A DNA stretch of 64,000 bases from Moorena sp. SIO3I8 (GCF_010692325.1 NZ_JAAHHW010000029.1:1-64000), one strand, 5' to 3'; shown: positions 18,242 through 28,580, counted from the stretch's first letter. Numbers and translations are program-made. The notes: a model not told the origin generated them from the sequence alone.

Positions 18242-19279
18242 CTAAGGACTAGGGACTAAGGACTTTAGCAAATTTTTGGCTACCAATAACTCAGCAATTT
18301 GCACTGCATTCAAGGCAGCACCCTTACGAATCTGGTCTCCACTCAACCAAATTTCGATACCACAAGGGTGAGAAAGGTCTTGTCGAATCCTACCCACTAG
18401 TACTTCGTCATTACCGGACGCATCAATAGGCATAGGGAAGTAGTTCGCCTGCCAATCTTCTACTAGTTTTACTCCAGGGGCAGTGGCTAATACTTCTCTT
18501 GCCTTAGCCACTGGCATGGGTTGGTCAAATTCTAGGTTAACTGCTTCTGAGTGAGCACGCAGTACGGGAACCCGTACACAGGTAGCACTAATTTTTAACT
18601 GTGGAGCCTTAAATATTTTCCGGGTTTCATTGACCATCTTCATTTCTTCCTGACAGTACCCCTGCTCATTTAAGGGGGAGTTGTGGGGGAACAAGTTAAA
18701 TGCCAGGGGATAAGGAAAGCTTTCTGTTGGTGGTGTTTCTCCTTTCAAAATTGCCTGAGTCTGTAATTTTAATTCTTCCATTGCTTTCATTCCAGCACCA
18801 CTAGCGGATTGATAAGTAGCTACCACTATCCGTTTTACTGGCTGTACCTGATGTAATGGCCATACTGCCATACCCATTAAAATCGTAGTGCAATTGGGAT
18901 TCGCAATAATTCCTTGATGATTTGCTGCTGCCTCTGGATTGATTTCCGGAATCACTAGAGGTACTTGTGGATCCATCCGAAAGGCACTGGAGTTATCAAT
19001 GACCACTGCACCACTTTCTACAGCAATAGCCGCCCAAGCTTTCGACGTTGCCCCCCCAGCTGATGCTAAGACCAAATCTACCTGATCAAAAGAGTGCTCT
19101 CCCACCGCTTCCACTCGTAACTTTTCTCCCTGAAAGGGGATGACACGACCAGCAGAGCGGGGTGAGGCTAACAGCTTAAGGTCAGCCAGTGGGAAATTTC
19201 GGCTTTGCAAGAGTAACCGTAGTTCTTCACCTACAGCACCAGTTGCGCCTAAGATGGCAACGCGAACTTGACTAGACAA
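18242..19279 (-). CDS. asd: Aspartate-semialdehyde dehydrogenase
   Basis: The enzyme reduces aspartyl phosphate to the semialdehyde with NADPH. The nucleotide loop GATGAVGEELL is at the N-terminus. The catalytic cysteine is in NPNCTTILMGMAVWPL, the active-site segment is ATYQSASGAG, and a C-terminal QIRKGAALNAVQIAE is present. I choose the TTG at 19279 (MSSQVRVAILGATG, 345 residues). GGAGG lies eight bases before it and would be inside the coding sequence if the GTG at 19294 were used. dapA follows. Confidence 0.95.
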   Translation of the reverse strand: MSSQVRVAILGATGAVGEELRLLLQSRNFPLADLKLLASPRSAGRVIPFQGEKLRVEAVGEHSFDQVDLVLASAGGATSKAWAAIAVESGAVVIDNSSAFRMDPQVPLVIPEINPEAAANHQGIIANPNCTTILMGMAVWPLHQVQPVKRIVVATYQSASGAGMKAMEELKLQTQAILKGETPPTESFPYPLAFNLFPHNSPLNEQGYCQEEMKMVNETRKIFKAPQLKISATCVRVPVLRAHSEAVNLEFDQPMPVAKAREVLATAPGVKLVEDWQANYFPMPIDASGNDEVLVGRIRQDLSHPCGIEIWLSGDQIRKGAALNAVQIAELLVAKNLLKSLVPSP

Positions 19280-19294
19280 ATGACTTTCCTCCAC

Positions 19295-20441
19295 TCATTC
19301 AATTCAACATACTTAATCTTTTGATAATTTAATCAGTAGACTTCGCGACAGTTGTCAGGAGATAGGATACAGGAGACATAAAACAGTAACAATAATTGAC
19401 GAAAACAGTATCAAAAAAATACTTTTGCCAGAGGTCTAGTGCATTCTTTAAGAGTATCTAAATTTTTTTTACCTTACTAGGTATTTAACCTCTGATAACG
19501 GTTAGGTATAGCAGGTAAGCGCTATAAAAATTGATCCAAAATGTGATAATAAGGAAGAATTACGACCATATTAGAGCTGATTCGTCAAGTAAATCTTAAT
19601 AAGTCTGAAAGCCTTGCTATGATTGTCTTTTGGTTATTAAATAGTTCAAATGTTCTATTTGAGCCCAAGCCTTATCCTACAATGATTACAGCGAGTTTAC
19701 GAATCAGCTCTTAAGCCTTGATTTTCAGGACTATTGCACTTTTTGATCAATATTGTTGTAAATAATGCCTCCTTATTGATTCTTTCCCTTACCCTGTTCG
19801 CTATAGCCCATTGGCGTCTTAATAAAATGCCTGGAATGCCCAAATATTAATAAACTTATCAATTAGCGCGAGTTTAATCCCTCACACTGCCCTATTAAGC
19901 TCAGGCCAGAGTCATCGACTGGCGTGTTAGGTACACTTAAAAAGCTCTGATCGACTAAGAGCTTGCTTAAAGGCTGTAGTAACCACCTATAGATAGTATT
20001 CTCTACTGCCGTAAAAGAACTGGTAGATGTGCTTAACGCTTAACTGGTTGTTAGAATCAGCATACCATAATTGCTTTGGATTCTCCCGTCTAGTTCCATC
20101 CGAGGTAGAAATTGTCCATCTGTATCGATACTCGATAACCATTAATTTTCACCTCTACTCCTTTGGATATCGGCGTTTTGACTCAAACCCCTTGAGAAAT
20201 TCGTCCCTTGCGACTTTGTTGCCAAACCCTTTGATGAGAACCACCGCCGACTAGGGCAACTAGTGCATGTGGATAAATACCTTGGCTGACACAATGTAAA
20301 TCTTTTTGGTGAATTTTGTTGGTCGAAGCAGGCAACACCTAAAGTAATATAGGAGTCCCCAGGTCGAATCTTTGATTCAGCCAGGTTGACTATCCATTGT
20401 CCCGACTCATTAAACAATTAACTCTTCACACCCAAGCGTCA
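19295..20441. other. 1.1-kb divergent intergenic region between asd and tig
   Basis: The region must contain the divergent promoters of asd-dapA-rnj and tig. A perfect 13-bp inverted repeat (AGAGCTGATTCGT, 19573-19585, with 19699-19711) frames 139 bases that look like a small mobile element. The open frame at 20027-20254 has no ribosome binding site or recognisable product. I see no RNA gene that I can name. Confidence 0.5.
19573..19711. mobile_element. 139-bp MITE-like element
   Basis: Terminal inverted repeats AGAGCTGATTCGT / ACGAATCAGCTCT are exact and 113 bases apart. The inner flanks also partly match (AAGTAAA / GTTTAC). No coding capacity and no clear target duplication. Confidence 0.5.
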
Positions 20442-21875
20442 ATGAAAGTAACTCAGGAAAAACTTCCCGCTAGCCAGGTTGGTCTGGAAATTGAAATTCC
20501 AGCTGAAACGACCAAACAAGCCTATGAAAAGGTTTTACAGAACCTTTCCCGTACAGTCAAAATTCCTGGGTTTCGCCAAGGGAAGGTACCCCGTCAGGTT
20601 TTGCTACAACGTCTTGGTGCCCAACAGGTAAAAGCTGCTGCCATCGAAGATTTGCTCGACAGTAGTCTAAAGCAGGCGATTGAGCAAGCCCAAATTGAGG
20701 CACTAGGGAACTATAATTTAACCTCTACCTTAGAAGATTTGCTCAGCCAGTTCAAACCTGGAGAACCCCTAACCTTCAGCGCATCGGTGGATGTGCCACC
20801 AGTGGTCAATTTAGGGGAATACAATGGCTTAAGTGTGAAAGCTGAGGAAACTAAGGTTGAACCGGATGCCGTCGGGAATTTTCTCGAACAACGGCGTGTT
20901 GAGCAGGCTACCTTAGTACCAGTGGAATCACGCCCAGCTCAGATGGGAGATGTGGTCGTGGTGGATTACGTCGGTCGATTTACTGGTGATAGCGAAGAGG
21001 ATGAAGGCTCAGTAATCCCTAACGGTGAGGCTAAGGATTTTGAAATTGAACTTGGGGAAGGCAAGTTCCTAGAGGACATTCTTCAAGGCATCGTTGGTAT
21101 GAATCCTGATCAGATTAAAGAAGTACCAGTGACTTTTCCTGAAGATTACCCCCTAGAAGATTTAGCTGGCAAGTCATCGGTCTTTAGCATCACCCTAAAA
21201 GAAATCAAGGAAAAAGAGCTGCCAGAGTTAGATGACGACTTCGCTCAAGAAGTTAGTGATAAAGAAACCTTGGCAGAGTTACGGGAATATTTACAGCAGG
21301 AGTTTCAGGAAAAAGCTGATCAAGAAACCCAAGCCAGCAAGGAGGAGGCTTTAATCAACGCTCTGCTGGAAAAGGTTGAAGTTGACTTGCCTGAAACGCT
21401 AATTGACCAGGAACTCCAAACAATTTTGACCCAAACAGCCATCCAGATGCAACAGTTGGGCATGGATGTCAAAAGGCTGTTTACCGAAGAGAATCTACCA
21501 CAGCTGCGAGAAAGATCACGTCCTGATGCCATCCAAAGCCTCCGACAATCCCTAGCCCTTAAGGAAATAGCTACACGTGAATCCCTAACCGTTGAAGAGT
21601 CGGAAATAGAAGCGAAAAGTCAAGAATTGATGAAGGAGTTGGCTGGTCAAGAGGTAGATCCGGATCGGCTGCGGGAATTCGTCGAGTCCGATTTGCTCAA
21701 ACTCAAAGCCATTAAATGGTTAGAAGATCACGCTACTATAGAGCTGGTTCCCAAAGGAACCATCACCGAAGAAGAAACTGAAGCAGAAGACACGGCCGTT
21801 ACAGTAACCGAGCTAGAAACAACGGATGCGGCTTCCCAGACTATTGAAGTACCAGCTGAACCTGTTTCTGAGTAA
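20442..21875 (+). CDS. tig: Trigger factor
   Basis: From ATG 20442 (MKVTQEKLPASQVGLEIEIP) the protein has 477 residues. The ribosome-binding domain carries the signature VKIPGFRQGKVPRQVLLQRLG. A PPIase domain (MGDVVVVDYVGRF to KEIKEKELPELDDDF) and a helical C-terminal chaperone region follow, then an acidic tail rich in Glu and Thr (EEETEAEDTAVTVTELE). It cradles nascent chains at the ribosome exit. The frame extends 45 bases upstream, but family N-termini begin at MKVTQ. clpP and clpX follow on the same strand, a common bacterial order. Confidence 0.96.
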   Translation: MKVTQEKLPASQVGLEIEIPAETTKQAYEKVLQNLSRTVKIPGFRQGKVPRQVLLQRLGAQQVKAAAIEDLLDSSLKQAIEQAQIEALGNYNLTSTLEDLLSQFKPGEPLTFSASVDVPPVVNLGEYNGLSVKAEETKVEPDAVGNFLEQRRVEQATLVPVESRPAQMGDVVVVDYVGRFTGDSEEDEGSVIPNGEAKDFEIELGEGKFLEDILQGIVGMNPDQIKEVPVTFPEDYPLEDLAGKSSVFSITLKEIKEKELPELDDDFAQEVSDKETLAELREYLQQEFQEKADQETQASKEEALINALLEKVEVDLPETLIDQELQTILTQTAIQMQQLGMDVKRLFTEENLPQLRERSRPDAIQSLRQSLALKEIATRESLTVEESEIEAKSQELMKELAGQEVDPDRLREFVESDLLKLKAIKWLEDHATIELVPKGTITEEETEAEDTAVTVTELETTDAASQTIEVPAEPVSE

Positions 21876-22190
21876 ATCGTAGCGTTGGCCTTGTTGGTGA
21901 TCTGCCCAGGGTAGAAGGTAGCGAGTTGCTAAGGTGTTGTGCATTTAACTTTGTATAATTCTGAGACTGAAACCCAAGGCTCAGCTTAGATCCCTTAGAA
22001 GAAACACGCCTTAGCTCAACAGCTTAGGCTTATCTATAAGCCTCAACTCTATAACCGTCAACTGTTGCACCAACAAGCAAACAGTTAAGGCATAATAGTT
22101 TGTATAGAGACTTTGACTTTATGCCTATTCGTGCCCTTGTTAGATAGCACCTTTATTAGTAAATCCAGAGGTCTTGACGAATTGTATCCT
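21876..22190 (+). other. Leader region of clpP
   Basis: This 315-base gap contains the 8-bp stem AGGCTTAT/ATAAGCCT at 22026-22043. The sequence CATAATAGTTTGTATAGAGACTTTGACTTTATG near 22091-22123 may include a promoter. The TTG-started extension of the clpP frame back to 22113 lacks a ribosome binding site. Confidence 0.35.
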
Positions 22191-22883
22191 ATGCTGCAAT
22201 CTGTGTCCCCTCATTCCTCAATCACCAGCTTAAGTTCTCTAGACCAATACCAAATCACCTCCAGTAGTACTGTTGTACCAATGGTGGTAGAGCAGTCTGG
22301 AATGGGAGAACGAGCATTTGACATTTATTCGCGGCTGCTGCGAGAACGCATTGTGTTTTTGGGAACCCAGGTCGATGATGTGGTAGCTGACTCAATTGTT
22401 GCCCAGCTGTTATACCTAGAAGCTGAAGACCAGGAAAAGGATATCCAATTGTATATCAACTCCCCAGGTGGCTCGGTAACTGCAGGGATGGCAATATATG
22501 ATACGATGCAGCAAGTGCGCCCTGATGTGGTTACCATATGCTATGGCTTAGCTGCTAGTATGGGCGCATTTCTCCTAGCAGGGGGAGCTGCTGGTAAACG
22601 GATGGCATTGCCCAATTCTCGGATTATGATTCACCAGCCCCTTGGCGGTGCTCAGGGACAAGCGGTGGATATAGAAATTCAAGCTAAGGAAATTCTATAC
22701 CACAAGCAAACCCTTAACGAATTACTGGCTAATCACACCCGTAAACCAGTGGCTCAAATTGCCGAAGATACCGAACGCGACTTTTTCATGTCAGCGGCGC
22801 AAGCTAAAGACTATGGTTTAATTGACCAGGTGATCTCCCGGCAGAATCTTCCTAACCAGGAAGCAGCTGTCGCTTCTATGTAG
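22191..22883 (+). CDS. clpP: ATP-dependent Clp protease proteolytic subunit
   Basis: From ATG 22191 the protein has 230 residues. The serine protease triad is visible: Ser in [10 protein letters not shown], His in [10 protein letters not shown], and Asp in the ERDFFMSA region. The core motif [15 protein letters not shown] marks the mature N-terminus, and about 35 upstream residues are probably a propeptide or leader. ClpP forms a heptameric chamber. The clpX start is only 13 bases after its stop, so the two are translated from one message and act together. An in-frame TTG at 22113 is an unlikely start. Confidence 0.95.
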   Translation: MLQSVSPHSSITSLSSLDQYQITSSSTVVPMVVEQSGMGERAFDIYSRLLRERIVFLGTQVDDVVADSIVAQLLYLEAEDQEKDIQLYINSPGGSVTAGMAIYDTMQQVRPDVVTICYGLAASMGAFLLAGGAAGKRMALPNSRIMIHQPLGGAQGQAVDIEIQAKEILYHKQTLNELLANHTRKPVAQIAEDTERDFFMSAAQAKDYGLIDQVISRQNLPNQEAAVASM

Positions 22884-22896
22884 AAAGAGGCTTCTT

Positions 22897-24243
22897 ATGT
22901 CTAAATACGACTCCCATCTAAAATGTTCCTTCTGCGGTAAGTCTCAAGAGCAAGTACGCAAATTAATTGCTGGCCCCGGAGTCTATATTTGTGATGAGTG
23001 TGTTGATTTATGTAATGAAATTTTAGATGAGGAGTTACTCGATTCCGGTGCGCCTGCTCCCCAGCCTGCTCCTCGACCAGAACCTGCTAAGAAACGTCGT
23101 CCCCGTGCCAACCGCATTTCCATGAATCAGATTCCCAAACCCAGGGAAATTAAACGGTATCTAGATGACCATGTGATTGGTCAGGAGGAAGCCAAAAAAG
23201 TTCTGTCAGTGGCTGTGTACAACCACTACAAGCGCCTAAGCTTGCTCCAATCTAAAGCTCAGGGTCAGGGTCAGGGAATAATGGATGATGGCATAGAGCT
23301 ACAAAAGTCCAACATTCTTCTAATTGGTCCTACGGGTTGTGGTAAAACATTACTCGCCCAAACCTTAGCCAAAATATTAGATGTGCCTTTTGCTGTGGCA
23401 GATGCCACAACCCTGACAGAAGCTGGTTATGTTGGGGAAGATGTAGAAAACATCTTACTGCGACTATTGCAAGTGGCAGATCTGGATGTAGAGGAAGCCC
23501 AGCGGGGGATTATCTATATCGATGAAATCGATAAGGTAGCCCGCAAGAGTGAAAATCCCTCTATTACCAGGGATGTTTCTGGGGAAGGAGTCCAGCAAGC
23601 ATTACTGAAAATGCTAGAAGGAACCATTGCTAATGTGCCCCCTCAAGGTGGACGCAAACATCCTTATCAAGACTGTATTCAGATTGACACCAGCAATATT
23701 CTGTTTATTTGCGGTGGCGCGTTTGTTGGTCTGGAGAAGGTGGTCGAGCAACGCCTAGGCAAGCGTTCCATGGGATTTATTCAGCCTGGAGAGCATAACT
23801 CGAAGGAAAAGCGAACAGCAGATATTCTGCGACACTTGCAGCCAGATGACTTGGTTAAATTCGGCATGATTCCCGAGTTCATTGGTCGTATACCAATGGT
23901 AGCGGTCATTGAACCCCTGGATGAGGAAGCCCTGATGGCAATTTTGACAGAACCCAAGAATGCACTGGTAAAACAGTATATAAAGCTGCTGAAGATGGAC
24001 AATGTCAACTTGGAGTTTATGCCAGATGCAATTCGAGCGCTGGCCCAGGAAGCTTACCGTCGTAAAACCGGTGCTAGGGCGTTAAGGGGCATTGTGGAAG
24101 AATTGATGCTGGAAGTGATGTACGAGTTGCCTTCTCGTAAGGATGTCACTCGCTGTACAATCACTAGGGAAATGGTAGAGAAGCGCTCAACTGCTGAACT
24201 ATTGGTTCATCCTTCTTCATTGCCAAAGCCAGAATCAGCATAG
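22897..24243 (+). CDS. clpX: ATP-dependent Clp protease ATP-binding subunit ClpX
   Basis: This 448-residue AAA+ unfoldase starts with the zinc-binding domain: [11 protein letters not shown], then [11 protein letters not shown] Pro-rich linker follows ([18 protein letters not shown]). The ATPase has Walker A GPTGCGKT (near residue 149), Walker B IIYIDEID, and [11 protein letters not shown]. The C-terminal small domain is complete ([18 protein letters not shown]). It unfolds substrates and feeds them to the ClpP encoded just upstream. Confidence 0.97.
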   Translation: MSKYDSHLKCSFCGKSQEQVRKLIAGPGVYICDECVDLCNEILDEELLDSGAPAPQPAPRPEPAKKRRPRANRISMNQIPKPREIKRYLDDHVIGQEEAKKVLSVAVYNHYKRLSLLQSKAQGQGQGIMDDGIELQKSNILLIGPTGCGKTLLAQTLAKILDVPFAVADATTLTEAGYVGEDVENILLRLLQVADLDVEEAQRGIIYIDEIDKVARKSENPSITRDVSGEGVQQALLKMLEGTIANVPPQGGRKHPYQDCIQIDTSNILFICGGAFVGLEKVVEQRLGKRSMGFIQPGEHNSKEKRTADILRHLQPDDLVKFGMIPEFIGRIPMVAVIEPLDEEALMAILTEPKNALVKQYIKLLKMDNVNLEFMPDAIRALAQEAYRRKTGARALRGIVEELMLEVMYELPSRKDVTRCTITREMVEKRSTAELLVHPSSLPKPESA

Positions 24244-24279
24244 TAGTAATTTATCATTGGCCAAAACCAAATTTATCGG

Positions 24280-24323
24280 TTGTTAATTGTTAATTGTTAA
24301 TTGTTAATTGTTGATTGTTGATT
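24280..24323. repeat. Heptamer tandem repeat (TTAATTG/TTGATTG)n
   Basis: About six units of TTAATTG or TTGATTG lie between clpX and the hydrolase gene. This is an STRR. Confidence 0.85.
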
Positions 24324-24352
24324 TTCAATTAACAAAGGACAAAGATCACAAA

Positions 24353-25192
24353 ATGCCTTACATTCAAATTCGGGGTGTAGAACACTACTATGAATGGGTA
24401 AAGAAGTCAACACCTTGTGGAAATAAACCTGTGATGGTCTTTATCCATGGCTGGTGTGGCTCGTCTCGCTACTGGGAAAGTACCGCTAAAGCTCTATCCA
24501 ATACTTTTGACTGCCTCCTATATGACCTAAGGGGGTTTGGTCGGTCAAAATTGCCCCAACAGGGGACAAACTTGACCTATGAGATGGAGGACTATGCTGA
24601 AGATTTAGTGGTGTTGTTAGATACCCTGGGACTTGATCGTATCTATATCAATGCCCACTCCCTAGGGGCATCTGCTGCTACAATGTTTCTCAATCGTTAT
24701 CCTGGGCGGGTTGAACAGGCAATTTTGAATAATAGCGGTATTTTTGATTATGACGAGAAATCCTTCACCGCTTTTCACAAAGTTGGTGAGTTAGTAGTTA
24801 AGTTCCGCCCCGGTTGGTTGTTAAATATTCCCTTAGCCGGTACCGTGTTCATGATGCGATTTTTGCACCATCCCCTACCTAGGGCAGTGAGCCGGGTTTT
24901 TTTGGCAGATTACCTAATGGCTGATTATGAAGCAGCTTTGGGAACAATGCTGACTGCGGTTAGTAAGTATGCGGCTGAGGTAATGCCTAATAAGTTCGCT
25001 CAGTTAAAGGTGCCAACCCTGCTAGTTTCTGGTGAATACGACAAAATTATTCCTTCAGCACTAGGGCGTAGAGCATCACAATTAAGTCAAAACGTCAAGT
25101 ATGTTGAAATTCCTGATACAGCTCACTTTCCGATGTTGGAGGCTCCAGGGGTTTATCTAGAGCAGGTACTGGAGTTTATTTGTGTGAGCTGA
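24353..25192 (+). CDS. Alpha/beta-fold hydrolase
   Basis: From ATG 24353 (MPYIQIRGVEHYYEW) the protein has 279 residues. The oxyanion region is FIHGWCGSSRYW, the nucleophile elbow is NAHSLGASA, the acid is in SGEYDKIIPSA, and the histidine is in TAHFPMLEAP. This is the layout of soluble esterases, lipases and related hydrolases; the substrate cannot be told. A lid-like insertion (PLAGTVFMMRFLHHPLPRAVS) is hydrophobic. The frame extends 45 bases upstream into heptamer repeats, which I exclude. Confidence 0.9.
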   Translation: MPYIQIRGVEHYYEWVKKSTPCGNKPVMVFIHGWCGSSRYWESTAKALSNTFDCLLYDLRGFGRSKLPQQGTNLTYEMEDYAEDLVVLLDTLGLDRIYINAHSLGASAATMFLNRYPGRVEQAILNNSGIFDYDEKSFTAFHKVGELVVKFRPGWLLNIPLAGTVFMMRFLHHPLPRAVSRVFLADYLMADYEAALGTMLTAVSKYAAEVMPNKFAQLKVPTLLVSGEYDKIIPSALGRRASQLSQNVKYVEIPDTAHFPMLEAPGVYLEQVLEFICVS

Positions 25193-25648
25193 GGCTTAAA
25201 GAAATTAGTACTCTTCGGGTGAAATAAGTGGTTAGTGCTCAGAATACTCAACACCACAGGAATAGGTTAAAAAATCAGGAAACCCCCAACCTGTAAAAGC
25301 TGGGGGCGGTGATCAGGGTGCATCTACTACTTCCTTATTCGATTAGGTGTGACCCTTCTCCGGAAAGATTTTGATAGTGAGTTCGCTTCAAGATAGTATC
25401 ATCGGCAATGGGCTATCATCGGCAATGGGCTGACGGGGAGATGGGGAAATAAGCTAGTATGTATGACGGCAACTAGGTCTTTCCAGATTAGTGTGCCCAG
25501 GCTACTGATGTTAATTTTTATTAATAGCTCAGTAATTTCCTTAACTTACTGAAAAATATATTTAGGAATTTACAGCAAGTTGTGAGTAATATTATCTCTG
25601 GTAACCGAGTTAGAACAGAGACATAACTGCTGAAAATGAGCAAGGGAG
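25193..25648. other. 456-base gap before the TPR gene
   Basis: A 6-bp GC stem CCCCCA/TGGGGG lies at 25273-25296 with no T run. TATCATCGGCAATGGGC occurs twice in tandem at 25397-25430. No gene is seen. Confidence 0.5.
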
Positions 25649-26827
25649 ATGGGCTACTCAAGTTTATTTGGCTCCATCATCCCTCCCCCATCTACATCAG
25701 GGAGCAATATTAATATGGCAGATCTGGTTCAGAATCTAGTTGAAACGGAAGTCAAGCAACACCAAAACAAGACTGCAGGAGATGACCCTTTCCAGCCTCA
25801 AGCTTGTAAGTATCGCCAAAGTAAGTTAAAAAATATACTAAAAACACTGCAAAACACCTTAGCAATTTGTCAAACTAACGAAGATTTGACTGGTCAAGTG
25901 GATACTCTCAAACGCATTGGGTTAGTTCATTGCCGTTTGGGAGAGTATGCCTGGGGCATCAAGTGTCTCCAGCAAAGTTTACAAATGGCCAATGATGTTG
26001 GTTCGCCCAAGAGTGTAGGGGTCATTCTTCATCATCTCGGAATGGCTTATTGCAAGACTAACCAGGATGATAAGGCATTTAAGGTTTATCTAAAAGCATT
26101 GAGGATTTTCCAAAAAACTCAAGATCACTCAGAAATTGCTAAAATACTTAATCACCTAGGGGAAATTCACAATAGCTGGCATCAACCAGTGCTGGCTCTG
26201 AGATGCTTTCGCCAAGCCATGAAGATTTTTCAAAACTTAGGCAATTCAGTTGAGGGCGAAGGCAGAGCACTGGAAAATATAGGGGAAGCTTATACCCAGC
26301 TTGGAAGATACCGTCAAGCTCTTGCTGTCTTGGAGCAAGCCCTAACCATTCACGAAAAAAAAACATCCTCTCGTTACTCTAGTCGCAAGTTAACTACTCT
26401 TGAGAGGATTGGCACAGTTTACTTCCGACTAGGTGAGGAACTACGGGCATTGGATTTCTATCATCAAGCTTTGGAGATTGGTCAGCAACTGAGTAAATCA
26501 CTTCATGGTAACACCAGAAGCTTGGATTATATCGGAGCGGTTCACTACCACTTGGGAAATTACCCCCATGCCTTAGCGTATCACTTACAAGCCTTAAGAC
26601 TTTGGCAAGAAATCGCCCATCCTGGGGAGGGGGAGAGCTTGTTCCATGAAAAGGCTGAATTTTCTCAACTCAGGACAGTTTATAACTGTCTGGGTATATC
26701 TGAGCAAGGGGTGCAGTGCAGCCAACAAGTACACAAGATGATCATTAACTGTGGTTACCGAGTTAGTGAAGAAGAGATTAGCCAGTATCTTAGTCACGGT
26801 GGAACGATAAACCATAACGTAGAATGA
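25649..26827 (+). CDS. TPR-repeat protein
   Basis: This 392-residue protein carries about six tetratricopeptide repeats between residues 85 and 345. Examples are LKRIGLVHCRLGEYAWGIKCLQQSL, LHHLGMAYCKTNQDDKAFKVYLKAL, and LDYIGAVHYHLGNYPHALAYHLQAL. It has no enzyme domain, signal peptide or membrane segment, so it is probably a cytoplasmic scaffold. AAGGGAG sits very close before the ATG. An alternative start is MADLVQN, residue 23. The next gene on the same strand is sufA, 250 bases on; a functional tie is not evident. Confidence 0.85.
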   Translation: MGYSSLFGSIIPPPSTSGSNINMADLVQNLVETEVKQHQNKTAGDDPFQPQACKYRQSKLKNILKTLQNTLAICQTNEDLTGQVDTLKRIGLVHCRLGEYAWGIKCLQQSLQMANDVGSPKSVGVILHHLGMAYCKTNQDDKAFKVYLKALRIFQKTQDHSEIAKILNHLGEIHNSWHQPVLALRCFRQAMKIFQNLGNSVEGEGRALENIGEAYTQLGRYRQALAVLEQALTIHEKKTSSRYSSRKLTTLERIGTVYFRLGEELRALDFYHQALEIGQQLSKSLHGNTRSLDYIGAVHYHLGNYPHALAYHLQALRLWQEIAHPGEGESLFHEKAEFSQLRTVYNCLGISEQGVQCSQQVHKMIINCGYRVSEEEISQYLSHGGTINHNVE

Positions 26828-27079
26828 TTAATGCCTGGTAGCCTAAAGACTCGTTACAATAAAGATTCAAACCCCCAATAATTTCCATTTAACGACAATT
26901 AGATAATTATCGATAAACAGCAAAACTGTGAACTGGCAGAGCCGATTTACCTATAAGCTGTAAAGCATCTAGTTTATGAGACACTCTAAGCTAAATCTTG
27001 GGTTACAGCCTGATAATTATCTTTCTTGACGATGCACAACAACTTAACACCAAGCAAAATTAGGAGTCAAACGTAAGCA

Positions 27080-27436
27080 ATGGCACAAGCAACTGAGTCA
27101 CAGCAAAAAGGTATTCAACTGACAGATAAAGCCCTAAAGCATGTTTTAGCCCTGCAACAAAGCCAAGGAAAAGACCTTTACCTGCGAGTTGGTGTTCGCC
27201 AGGGAGGCTGTTCAGGACTGTCTTACATGATGGATTTTGAAGAACCTAGTAACATTCGGGAGAATGATGAAATCTTTGACTACGATGGCTTCAAAATAAT
27301 CTGTGATCCAAAAAGTCTGCTTTATCTCTACGGTCTGGTACTGGATTACAGCGATGCTATGATTGGTGGTGGCTTCCAATTCACCAACCCCAATGCCAAT
27401 CAAAGCTGTGGCTGTGGTAAGTCGTTTAGCGTTTAG
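27080..27436 (+). CDS. sufA: Iron-sulfur cluster assembly accessory protein (SufA/IscA family)
   Basis: This 118-residue A-type carrier has the three conserved cysteines: one in GGCSGLSYMM and two in the C-terminal CGCGKSFSV. It accepts or transfers Fe-S clusters to target enzymes. The family core starts at IQLTDKALKHVLALQ. The start ATG has AGGAG about 13 bases upstream. No other suf gene is nearby, as is common for cyanobacterial A-type proteins. Confidence 0.92.
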   Translation: MAQATESQQKGIQLTDKALKHVLALQQSQGKDLYLRVGVRQGGCSGLSYMMDFEEPSNIRENDEIFDYDGFKIICDPKSLLYLYGLVLDYSDAMIGGGFQFTNPNANQSCGCGKSFSV

Positions 27437-27648
27437 GGGATTGTTAGTTGAAAGTCTGTCAGTTCAAGACCACCACCAAACACTAGAGGAATTACGCAGT
27501 GGCGCTATATAATTAGCTATATAGAGGTAGAGCTATATCTAGTTAGGGCGCAAGGCTTGTAACCCTACAATAGATTAGGCTTGAGCCAGAGATTTTGGGT
27601 AAGTCCTAGACTAATAAGTAATGACTAATGACTAACGACTAACAGCTA

Positions 27649-28518
27649 ATGACTAAAACATCACTATTTGGTCTGAAGGCAGATCATTTCCGTCATCCCC
27701 TAGATTTGGAAGCAACCACAGCCCTGAAACAGTTGCCAGGGATAGACTTGGTGGTGCGAAATTTACTAGGTCCTGTGGCGGAACAGTTTTTTTACCTGAA
27801 CAATATCGCTGCTAGTGTCTTGGTGGGAGAAAATCAACTGCCCCATCTTCATAAACTACTCGAAGATGCCTGCACAACTTTAGATTTAGAGCCGCCTCAG
27901 CTTTATGTGCAGCAAAATCCTGCTCCCAATGCCTATACCTTCGCTATGCGGGGTAAGCAGCCTTTCATTGTCTTGCACACCTCTTTAATTGATCTGCTGA
28001 CACCAGAGGAAATTCAGGCGGTTATTGCCCATGAACTGGGTCATCTCAAATGTGAACATGGGGTGTACCTAACACCGCTCAATATCATGGTATTAGCGGC
28101 TAGTTTAATTCCGAATTGGGGCATGCTCATTGCTCAAAGCATACAGGAGAAGATGTTAGAGTGGCTACGATGTGCGGAATTTAGTTGCGATCGCGCTGCT
28201 TTACTGGCTACTCAAAATCCGAGAGTGGTCATGTCTGTATTGATGAAACTGGCTGGTGGTTCCCCAACTCTGGCACCACAACTGAACCTAGATGCGTTTA
28301 TCGCTCAAGCTAGGGCTTACGACAGCGTGGGTGATACTGAGGTGGGTCAAGTACTCCAACAATTGCAGATCTCTCAACTGAGCCATCCCTTACCTGTACT
28401 ACGGGCGCGAGAAATTGACCGGTGGGCAAGTTCTCAATCTTATCAGTCCTTGTTAAATCAGCAGCTAATTAGTTATAATAATGGAGATGCCCAAACGGGC
28501 GGGTGGCGAAATTGGTAG
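27649..28518 (+). CDS. M48-family zinc metalloprotease (HtpX-like)
   Basis: This 289-residue protein carries the zinc motif HELGH in VIAHELGHLKCEHG (about residues 128-141) and the third ligand region CAEFSCDRAALLA. Two hydrophobic stretches after the motif (NIMVLAASLIPNWGMLIAQ) suggest membrane association. The start ATG lies in ATGACTA-type heptamer repeats. The last seven codons (GGWRNW and stop) are read from the first 22 bases of tRNA-Leu, and the TAG stop is in the tRNA D-loop. This overlap is unusual. Confidence 0.9.
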   Translation: MTKTSLFGLKADHFRHPLDLEATTALKQLPGIDLVVRNLLGPVAEQFFYLNNIAASVLVGENQLPHLHKLLEDACTTLDLEPPQLYVQQNPAPNAYTFAMRGKQPFIVLHTSLIDLLTPEEIQAVIAHELGHLKCEHGVYLTPLNIMVLAASLIPNWGMLIAQSIQEKMLEWLRCAEFSCDRAALLATQNPRVVMSVLMKLAGGSPTLAPQLNLDAFIAQARAYDSVGDTEVGQVLQQLQISQLSHPLPVLRAREIDRWASSQSYQSLLNQQLISYNNGDAQTGGWRNW

Positions 28519-28580
28519 ACGCACCACACTCAAAATGTGGCGGCCTTATGGTCATGAGAGTTCGAGTCTCTCCCCGCCCA
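28497..28580 (+). tRNA. tRNA-Leu (anticodon CAA)
   Basis: The acceptor stem is GGGCGGG (28497-28503) with CCCGCCC (28573-28579) and discriminator A. The anticodon stem is CCACA/TGTGG and the loop CTCAAAA gives anticodon CAA at 28531-28533. A 15-base variable arm marks a class II tRNA. The T arm is GAGAG-TTCGAGT-CTCTC. CCA is not encoded. Its first 22 bases are shared with the end of the M48 protease gene. Confidence 0.97.

Noticed and set aside
20027-20254. 75-codon frame upstream of tig
   Set aside because: No ribosome binding site or recognisable protein; probably chance in a promoter region.
22113-22190. N-terminal extension of ClpP from a TTG
   Set aside because: No ribosome binding site, and the sequence has no match to ClpP N-termini; ATG 22191 is preferred.
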